From NCBI GenBank assembly GCA_017995665.1, contig JAGOIM010000033.1, positions 1 to 11,654 of the forward strand: a stretch of DNA of 11,654 nucleotides, written 5' to 3'. The notes under the pieces are model-generated. The model saw only the letters and a list, made by a program, of their open reading frames with translations. It ran no database searches and had not been told where the DNA came from. The DNA comes from Anaerolineaceae bacterium (GTDB taxonomy: Bacteria; Chloroflexota; Anaerolineae; Anaerolineales; Anaerolineaceae). The position numbers were made by a program, and so were the translations under genes. How positions within the stretch are numbered: the first letter of the stretch is position 1; every line of letters begins with the position of its first letter. Shown piece by piece: positions 6,564-11,654 of the stretch.

Positions 6564-8236
6564 TAAAAACCTCCATCCATTTCTTTGAGTGGATCCATTG
6601 CCTGGATGATTTGGGGCGGCAATGCCAAATGCCACTCCTGCTCATCCAAAATCGCGGTCATTGCCGCGGAAAGCACCAAATCATCATGCAAAACTCCTCC
6701 AAGTGGGTCTGCTGTTCCTTCCGGAACCGACCACTTTAGAAAGCGTTCGGGCCCAATGCTGGCTTCACCACTGACCGCCTGCAATTGACGTTGAAAAAGT
6801 GCCTGCAGACGGTCTTGCTCGTTAGACATTTGCCAGGCAAGCGGATTGCTGTGCGCCAGCTCGCCCAAATTCGCCTGGCTCGGTCTAAAATCTTGAAAGC
6901 GACCGGTGTCAATGATTGCCAAGAAGCCCCAGCCCAGTTTTGATTTAATTTGACGGTTGAATGTCAGAGGAATCACCTTTTCACCCAGACGATCGCGCAA
7001 AAAAGAGCAAACTCCGGCCCCGACACCGCTCCCATCTACCACGATTTTTTCAGCTTGCCAATCCTGGCTGAGCCGGTAGAGCCTTTGGTAGAGCGTGCTG
7101 TGTTTTTCACCCTGCCAAAGGTAACGCTGCACCACCCGATAGCGCGGCTTTCCGGGTAAGAGCTCGTCCATCAAGCTCAAATCAACTTCAACAACCGTAA
7201 CGGCTGTGGAATCTCGCTTGGGATTATCCAGACTGGCATTCTCCCCGCTGAAATTTTCATTGCGCATCTGCTCATCTTCCCCGGCCAAATCAACCAGCAG
7301 CGCATAACGCTTTCCGCTTGTCGGCAGGTTTTGGGCACCGTGATTGCCTTGCATCAGGCTCAAGCGGACCGGGCTAAACAAACCGGAGGCAAAATCAATT
7401 TCTTCACTGAAAAATTGCGAACGCACCATGGGATGCGAACGCCCCAAACGAGCCACCTGCTCATCTACAAAATGCCCATAGGCCGGAACTTCTGCCCGAA
7501 CTTGCTCTGCGCCTATTTGAAAAACGCGCCTTTGACCATCCTTCGCTTCAGCCTCCCGGGCAGCCCGCAGCTCGCGAGCTAAAAGCGTTTGCCCCGTCCA
7601 GGCAGTCCCCCAGAAAACCCGTGTGGCGTTCGTTGAAGCCGCCATCGGCGAAATTTGTTTGTCATATTTGTCGGTTCCGATATCCTGTGCCTCGTCCAGT
7701 TCCAGTAAAGTGGAGGCTGTCGCCCCAACAATATTGGAACCGGGAGCAGCCGAAAGGAAAGTTAGATGAGCATTTTTGAAACGATAATGATTTCCGGCCG
7801 TTTTATGCCACTGATCTTGAGTCAGAAAATTAGCTTGCAGTGCAGTCTCCAAACGCCGCATAGCATTCAAACTTTGCGGCTGATAGGTTGGCGAAAGCTT
7901 GACCATCTCCGCCCCATGCGTTCCCAATAGCGACATCAAATAGACCTCGAGTTGTGCCTGAAGCATATTCTTTCCGGACTGCCGCGGAAACATGACTACA
8001 ATCGAGAGTCCTTTTTGCTGCAAAACAGAATCGACAATCGCATTTGCCGCTTCGATTTGATATTGCCGCAACTGAACATTCCCAAAAACTTGGCTAAAAG
8101 CTGAGATATGGCGCAATTTGCGCAGAAAATCAACCCTGGTCGCAATTTTTTCAGGGAGATTCTTGCGCAAACGAAGAAAAGGATCCTCAGAAAGCGCGAG
8201 ACGATTAACCTGTGGAAGATATGCCAGATCAGTCAT
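6563..8236 (-). CDS. terL: Phage terminase, large subunit (557 aa)
   Basis: This is the ATP-driven motor and nuclease that packs DNA into the empty capsid. The ATPase half shows a Walker A-like 'MFPRQSGKNML' (82-92), Walker B 'TLLELDEAQD' (176-185; Asp181, Glu182) and a coupling-type motif 'WGTAWTG' (209-215). The nuclease half shows three acidic sites in RNase H-fold order: 'LLVDLAGED' (Asp316), 'IVVDGSGVGAG' (Asp401) and 'LHDDLVLSAA' (Asp518, Asp519). All key residues look intact, so the enzyme is probably functional. An in-frame ATG at 8281 would add 15 residues. I prefer 8236 because AGGAGG (8243-8248) lies 6 bases before it and because it gives an 8-base stop-start overlap with the preceding gene. 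Length is in the usual range for the family. Confidence 0.92.
   Translation of the reverse strand: MTDLAYLPQVNRLALSEDPFLRLRKNLPEKIATRVDFLRKLRHISAFSQVFGNVQLRQYQIEAANAIVDSVLQQKGLSIVVMFPRQSGKNMLQAQLEVYLMSLLGTHGAEMVKLSPTYQPQSLNAMRRLETALQANFLTQDQWHKTAGNHYRFKNAHLTFLSAAPGSNIVGATASTLLELDEAQDIGTDKYDKQISPMAASTNATRVFWGTAWTGQTLLARELRAAREAEAKDGQRRVFQIGAEQVRAEVPAYGHFVDEQVARLGRSHPMVRSQFFSEEIDFASGLFSPVRLSLMQGNHGAQNLPTSGKRYALLVDLAGEDEQMRNENFSGENASLDNPKRDSTAVTVVEVDLSLMDELLPGKPRYRVVQRYLWQGEKHSTLYQRLYRLSQDWQAEKIVVDGSGVGAGVCSFLRDRLGEKVIPLTFNRQIKSKLGWGFLAIIDTGRFQDFRPSQANLGELAHSNPLAWQMSNEQDRLQALFQRQLQAVSGEASIGPERFLKWSVPEGTADPLGGVLHDDLVLSAAMTAILDEQEWHLALPPQIIQAMDPLKEMDGGF
6570..6574 (-). promoter_or_regulatory. Ribosome binding site for the muramidase
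   Basis: GGAGG on the - strand, 6 bases before ATG 6563 and inside the last codons of the terminase gene. It decides this start over the longer in-frame ATG at 6635, which lies further inside terL. Confidence 0.7.
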
Positions 8237-8651
8237 TCTTTTCCTCCTTTGCAATCTGTTCCGCAAAAGCCCCCAATGCACTAATCAAATCCTCGGCTAA
8301 GCCCGAACTTTGCGGACCCTGCAACAACAATTGCACCCGCATCAAACTCGCCAAACGATTACAGGAAAGCCCGACCACGTCCAAAACCTGGGCAAAATCT
8401 GCCGGATAATCTCCCCCACTCTGCACGATTTTTGCTTCTTCAGTGAAGGCTTTGATGGTCTTGCGCAGGAGAGCTATCTCTTCTTCCAAACTTAAGCGCG
8501 CCACCTCCGAAAGCTGTAAGCGCTCGGTTTGACTAAAATTTCGTTCCAACTGTAAACTCAAGCCTTCGACCCCATTGCCCACCCTTTGGGAAGGATGGGC
8601 TGGGTCGAGGACAGGCGTCTGAGCTGATGAAGTGGGTTTTGTTTGTCGCAT
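8229..8651 (-). CDS. First gene of the phage operon; possible small terminase subunit (140 aa)
   Basis: The protein has a disordered, Pro/Ser/Thr-rich N-terminus (residues 1-30) and then mostly amphipathic helices: 'LQLSEVARLSLEEEIALLRKTIKAF' near residues 45-69, 'FAQVLDVVGLSCNRLASLMRVQLLLQG' near 86-112, and a C-terminal helix 'LAEDLISALGAFAEQIAKEEK'. No DNA-binding helix-turn-helix can be pointed out with confidence. A small helical protein directly before terL, overlapping it by 8 bases (ATGACTGA), is the normal place of the small terminase, which recognises the DNA to be packed and regulates the motor. That assignment is positional. The 'EEEIALLRKxI' and 'RLASLMRxQ' pattern could also belong to an unnamed phage family. 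The start at 8651 follows GAGGAG (8662-8667) with a rather long 10-base spacing. Confidence 0.6.
   Translation of the reverse strand: MRQTKPTSSAQTPVLDPAHPSQRVGNGVEGLSLQLERNFSQTERLQLSEVARLSLEEEIALLRKTIKAFTEEAKIVQSGGDYPADFAQVLDVVGLSCNRLASLMRVQLLLQGPQSSGLAEDLISALGAFAEQIAKEEKND
8243..8248 (-). promoter_or_regulatory. Ribosome binding site that decides the terL start
   Basis: AGGAGG on the - strand, 6 bases before ATG 8236 and inside the 3' end of the preceding gene. It supports translational coupling and rules against the longer ATG at 8281. Confidence 0.8.
8577..8600 (-). promoter_or_regulatory. Hairpin inside the first codons of the operon's first gene
   Basis: The arms 8577-8586 and 8591-8600 pair over 10 base pairs with a 4-base loop. 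The - strand RNA pairs fully through one G-U pair; the + strand would carry a C-A mismatch there. It lies 52-75 bases downstream of the ATG at 8651. No U run follows. It may be a pause or mRNA-stability element or simply a consequence of the codons used. Confidence 0.4.
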
Positions 8652-8667
8652 TGTACGCTTTCTCCTC

Positions 8668-8696
8668 TTTATAGAACATTCGTTCTATGTTGGCAT
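8668..8696 (-). promoter_or_regulatory. Candidate promoter of the phage operon
   Basis: On the - strand, ATGCCA (8691-8696, 4 of 6 to the -35 consensus) is followed by a 17-base spacer and TATAAA (8668-8673, 5 of 6 to the -10 consensus). The spacer contains most of the LexA-type palindrome. One difficulty is that the predicted start of transcription would fall near 8661, after the GAGGAG at 8662-8667, giving a near-leaderless message. The real promoter may therefore lie a little further upstream. Confidence 0.4.
8671..8688. promoter_or_regulatory. LexA/SOS-type operator (GAAC-N4-GTTC palindrome)
   Basis: An 18-base inverted repeat, ATAGAAC-ATTC-GTTCTAT, with perfect 7-base arms. Its core GAACATTCGTTC (8674-8685) matches the GAAC-N4-GTTC LexA box known from Gram-positive bacteria and reported for the Chloroflexota member Dehalococcoides. 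It lies 20 bases upstream of the first phage gene's start codon and overlaps the candidate -10, the expected place for a repressor site. The match is seen directly; binding by LexA and SOS control of this operon are inference. Confidence 0.7.
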
Positions 8697-8878
8697 TAGT
8701 TTAGCAAATTTGGAGACAAAAAGGAAGGGTCAATTTGTGGATTTTCCCAGCCAAAACATCCCAAAGCGGACATGCCCCTCATCATCACGAAAAAGGTCGG
8801 TCAATATCGGGGATTGTTCACATCATCTTTTAGCCCATTTTCTAAATTCCCCCTGTTTTTTGCCTCTGACGCGAAATT

Positions 8879-8906
8879 TTGAGATAGTTAACATTTCTGG
8901 TATAAT
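8879..8906 (+). promoter_or_regulatory. gyrA promoter
   Basis: TTGAGA (8879-8884, 5 of 6 to the -35 consensus), a 16-base spacer, and a perfect TATAAT (8901-8906) preceded by TGG, giving an extended -10 (TGn-TATAAT). Transcription would start near 8913, leaving a leader of about 45 bases before the gyrA ATG. It faces away from the phage operon. Confidence 0.8.
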
Positions 8907-8958
8907 TATCAGGTTAGAAAAAATCGAAAATAAGCCCAATTTTTGGCTGAAAGAAACT

Positions 8959-11625
8959 ATGACTGAAGATAACATTACTCCTGAAATCCCTGAAGAACCC
9001 GATCTTCAAGCGGCTGAAAACCACGAATCAGACCTTGCAAAAGCCGTCGGCATTGACCATCAAATGCGCACAGCTTACCTCGACTATGCCATGAGCGTCA
9101 TTGTCGCCCGCGCCTTGCCGGACGTTCGCGACGGGCTTAAACCGGTGCATCGCCGTATTCTCTACGCAATGGAAGATATGGGCATGCGTTCCAACACGCC
9201 CTACAAAAAATCCGCCCGTATTGTCGGTGAAGTTTTGGGTAAATATCATCCCCATGGCGACAGCGCGGTCTATGACTCGATGGCACGCATGGCGCAAGAT
9301 TTCTCAATGCGTTATATGCTGGTTCAGGGTCAGGGTAACTTCGGTTCCGTCGATGGCGACCAGCCGGCTGCCATGCGTTACACCGAAGCTCGCCTTGCCA
9401 AGATTTCGGATGAAATCCTGGCTGATCTCGATAAAGATACCGTCGATTTTGTAGACAACTTTGACGGCTCGCTCAAAGAACCTGAGGTTTTACCTGCCAG
9501 AGTGCCAACCCTGTTAATGAACGGCTCGAACGGTATCGCTGTCGGTATGGCAACCAATATCCCGCCCCACAACCTGCGCGAATTGGTCAGTGCACTCCAT
9601 ATGCTCATTGACCGCTTCGATGAAATCGACGAAGTCAGCGTTGAAGACCTGATGGAACTGATCCCCGGTCCGGATTTTGCCACCGGCGGTATTATCGTTG
9701 GGCGTGAGGGCATTCGTCAGGCCTACAGCACCGGCCGTGGTCACTTGATGTTGCGCGGTAAAGCCACCATCGAAGAATTCCGCGAAGGACGTTATGCCAT
9801 TGTCATCAACGAAATCCCCTACCAGCTCAACAAAACAAGCCTGATTGAACGCATCGCCGAATTGCACCGCGAAGGAAAACTGGATCAAATCTCCGACCTG
9901 CGCGACGAATCCGATCGCACCGGTATGCGCATTGTTGTCGAGCTGAAACGAGGTGCTCAACCCAAAAAAGTGCTCAATCAGCTCTACAAATACACGCCTT
10001 TGCAAGGGACTTTCGCTGTTCAACTTTTGGCTTTGGTCAATCAAGAACCGCGCATGCTCACGCTAAAACGTGCTTTGCAGCTGTATTTGGAACATCGCCA
10101 GGTGGTTATCACCCGTCGAACGCTTTTTGAACTCGATAAAGCCAAAAAACGCGCCCATATTTTAGACGGCTTGCTGATTGCGATTGCCAATTTGGACGCA
10201 GTCATTAAAACCATTCGCGAATCTGCCGATGCAGATGTTGCCAAACGCAATTTGATTGAACGCTTTAACCTCGATGAACTTCAGGCACAGGCAATTTTGG
10301 ATATGCAATTACGCCGTCTGGCTGCCCTCGAACGTCAAAAAATTGAGGACGAGTATAAACAATTAATGGAATTAATTGCCGAATTGGAAGATTTGTTATC
10401 AAACCCCCACAAAATCCTCGAGATTATCCGCACTGACCTGAGCGAAGTCGCTGAAAAATATGGCGATGCTCGCCGAACGCGCCTTGCTCCCGACACCGAA
10501 GCCGATTTGAGCGACGAATCGCTGATTCAGGACGAGCCGGTTTTCATCTCAATCACCGACCGCGGTTACATCAAGCGCGTTTCCGATTCCGCCTATCGCC
10601 GCCAGGCTCGTGGTGGACGCGGGGTGATTGGCCAAAGCATGCGCGGAGAAGATACGGTCAATTTCTTTGTTCGCGCCGGAACGCTCGACACGCTTCTCTT
10701 CTTCACCGATAAGGGCAAGGTTTATTCTGAACGGGTTTTTGAACTGCCCGAAGAGAGCCGTCAGGGTCGCGGAATTCCGGTTGTCAACATCATCAATCTG
10801 GAAGCGGAAGAAACCGTTACTGCCGTACTTCCCGTGAAAAACTTTAACGACGCCAGCTATTGTGCCATGGCAACCCGTTTGGGACGCATTAAACGCGTTC
10901 CGCTCTCTGATTTTGCCAGTGTCCGTCCTTCCGGCTTGATAGCCATCCGCCTCAACGATGGCGACGAACTCGGTTGGGTTCGCCTGACCAGCGGAAAGAA
11001 CGATTTGATTATGGTTAGCCGTCAGGGTAAAGCCTTGCGTTTTGACGAAAAAGAAGTTCGTCCAACCGGTCGCACAACCATGGGCGTCAGCGGTCTTCAT
11101 CTGCGCGGTGATGACAAAGTTGTTTCGATGGATGTGGTTGAAGAAAATGGCTATCTGCTTGTCATTACCGATAAGGGGCAGGGCAAACGGACGAATCTGG
11201 ATGAATATTTGGCAAAGTCTCGCGGAACGCTTGGCGTAACCACCATCAGCCAGGAAGCCCGGCCCGAAATTGGCGATATTGCTCAGGCAATGGTCGTTTT
11301 AGAAGGCGAAGACATCACGACAATTACCAAAAACGGCATTGTTCTACGTACCAAAGTTTCGGATATCTCCATTCAGGGTCGCTCAACCCAGGGCGTTCGC
11401 GTTATGGATATTGGCGAAGGCGACGGCTTGGCTGCGATGGTTCGTGTTTCTGCTGAAGAAGTTGAATCGGCCATCAAAGCCCGCGAACAAGCTTTAGCCG
11501 AAGAGACGGCTGAAAATGCAGTCACAATGCCCGAAAACGAGGCTGAAGTCGAAGAAGCTATCGAAATTGAAGAAATCGACGAGTCTGAAGAATTCTTTGA
11601 TGAAGAAACAGACGACGAAGATTAG
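8959..11625 (+). CDS. gyrA: DNA gyrase subunit A (888 aa)
   Basis: GyrA is the DNA-breaking and rejoining subunit of gyrase, which with GyrB introduces negative supercoils. The N-terminal domain contains 'YLDYAMSVIVARALPDVRDGLKPVHRRIL' (40-68), the quinolone-region motif 'GKYHPHGDSAVYD' (94-106) and the catalytic Tyr141 in 'PAAMRYTEARL'. The coiled-coil arm lies around 380-500. The C-terminal beta-pinwheel begins near 520 and carries the GyrA box 'QARGGRG' (549-555), which separates gyrase from topoisomerase IV. Ser102 and Asp106, equivalent to E. coli Ser83 and Asp87, are the quinolone-sensitive type. The last 50 or so residues are very acidic. The start at 8959 is chosen because it follows the clear promoter at 8879-8906 and the protein's family-like sequence begins after it; the ribosome binding site is weak (GAAAG). 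Length is usual for the family. Confidence 0.97.
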   Translation: MTEDNITPEIPEEPDLQAAENHESDLAKAVGIDHQMRTAYLDYAMSVIVARALPDVRDGLKPVHRRILYAMEDMGMRSNTPYKKSARIVGEVLGKYHPHGDSAVYDSMARMAQDFSMRYMLVQGQGNFGSVDGDQPAAMRYTEARLAKISDEILADLDKDTVDFVDNFDGSLKEPEVLPARVPTLLMNGSNGIAVGMATNIPPHNLRELVSALHMLIDRFDEIDEVSVEDLMELIPGPDFATGGIIVGREGIRQAYSTGRGHLMLRGKATIEEFREGRYAIVINEIPYQLNKTSLIERIAELHREGKLDQISDLRDESDRTGMRIVVELKRGAQPKKVLNQLYKYTPLQGTFAVQLLALVNQEPRMLTLKRALQLYLEHRQVVITRRTLFELDKAKKRAHILDGLLIAIANLDAVIKTIRESADADVAKRNLIERFNLDELQAQAILDMQLRRLAALERQKIEDEYKQLMELIAELEDLLSNPHKILEIIRTDLSEVAEKYGDARRTRLAPDTEADLSDESLIQDEPVFISITDRGYIKRVSDSAYRRQARGGRGVIGQSMRGEDTVNFFVRAGTLDTLLFFTDKGKVYSERVFELPEESRQGRGIPVVNIINLEAEETVTAVLPVKNFNDASYCAMATRLGRIKRVPLSDFASVRPSGLIAIRLNDGDELGWVRLTSGKNDLIMVSRQGKALRFDEKEVRPTGRTTMGVSGLHLRGDDKVVSMDVVEENGYLLVITDKGQGKRTNLDEYLAKSRGTLGVTTISQEARPEIGDIAQAMVVLEGEDITTITKNGIVLRTKVSDISIQGRSTQGVRVMDIGEGDGLAAMVRVSAEEVESAIKAREQALAEETAENAVTMPENEAEVEEAIEIEEIDESEEFFDEETDDED

Positions 11626-11654
11626 TGTGTAGGGCTAGATTGAAAATGTTACAA

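Larger units (their letters stand above)
8652..8958. other. Divergent intergenic region between the phage operon and gyrA
   Basis: These 307 bases separate the two divergent start codons. They hold the phage operon promoter region with its LexA-type palindrome on the left and the gyrA promoter on the right. The middle part (about 8700-8870) shows no convincing gene, tRNA or terminator. It does contain a weak imperfect repeat (GGTCAAT followed by GGATT, starting near 8728 and 8799). An open frame does extend gyrA upstream through this region to 8632, but it crosses both promoters and is not coding-like. Confidence 0.7.

Noticed and set aside
8671..8688. The LexA-type palindrome as an operator of gyrA.
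   Set aside because: It is more than 200 bases upstream of the gyrA -10, while it overlaps the candidate promoter of the divergent phage operon.
8632..8958. An upstream in-frame extension of gyrA by 109 codons from an ATG at 8632.
   Set aside because: It crosses the extended -10 promoter and the LexA-type palindrome, overlaps the first phage gene on the other strand, and its translation looks nothing like GyrA. The gene starts at 8959.
9514..10044. A 176-codon open frame on the - strand inside gyrA, and another at 10549-11100.
   Set aside because: Both are shadows of the highly conserved gyrA coding strand and have no independent support.
1..11654. CRISPR arrays, tRNA or rRNA genes, insertion sequences, or an anti-phage defence or retron system.
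   Set aside because: I saw no regularly spaced repeats, no tRNA-like fold, no transposase motifs, no terminal inverted repeats and no reverse transcriptase or nuclease-toxin genes on either strand.

Overview
The window holds two blocks transcribed away from each other. On the right, on the + strand, is a complete gyrA gene (888 codons, 8959-11625) with its own strong promoter. Everything to its left is on the - strand and forms one tightly packed bacteriophage-type packaging, head and tail operon. It begins about 300 bases from gyrA and runs off the left edge. The GyrA sequence style and a LexA-type site of the Gram-positive/Dehalococcoides kind (GAAC-N4-GTTC) fit a Chloroflexota bacterium, perhaps of the Anaerolineae. 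That assignment is an inference from family resemblance and was not tested by any search.

Layout of the phage block in its direction of transcription (right to left): a small gene in the small-terminase position (8651-8229); terminase large subunit (8236-6563); a GH25 muramidase placed between terminase and portal (6563-5769); portal (5772-4480); one 649-residue protein joining a prohead protease, a scaffold-like linker and a major capsid domain (4390-2441); a two-helix holin-like protein (2423-2232); a strong RNA hairpin lying against the next ribosome binding site; two small proteins of unknown or connector-like role (2174-1986, 1993-1568); a 439-residue beta-rich putative distal-tail protein (1575-256); and the first 86 codons of another tail/baseplate-like gene (259 to the left edge). 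Most junctions overlap by 1-8 bases or are separated by less than 90 bases, so translation is probably coupled along one long mRNA.

Together these genes encode DNA packaging (terminase and portal), a self-maturing capsid (protease joined to capsid protein), lysis or wall penetration (muramidase and holin-like protein) and part of a tail. No integrase, repressor or replication gene is visible on the gyrA side. No tail-tube or tape-measure gene lies between the capsid and the putative distal-tail gene.

The most interesting points are: (1) an 18-bp LexA/SOS-type palindrome between a candidate -35 and -10 of the phage operon, suggesting direct DNA-damage control of the structural genes; (2) the head operon lying back to back with gyrA without a lysogeny module, which raises the possibility of a domesticated or gene-transfer-agent-like element as an alternative to an ordinary prophage; (3) the protease-scaffold-capsid fusion; (4) lysis functions scattered inside the head module; (5) two hairpins that pair fully only in the operon's own RNA.
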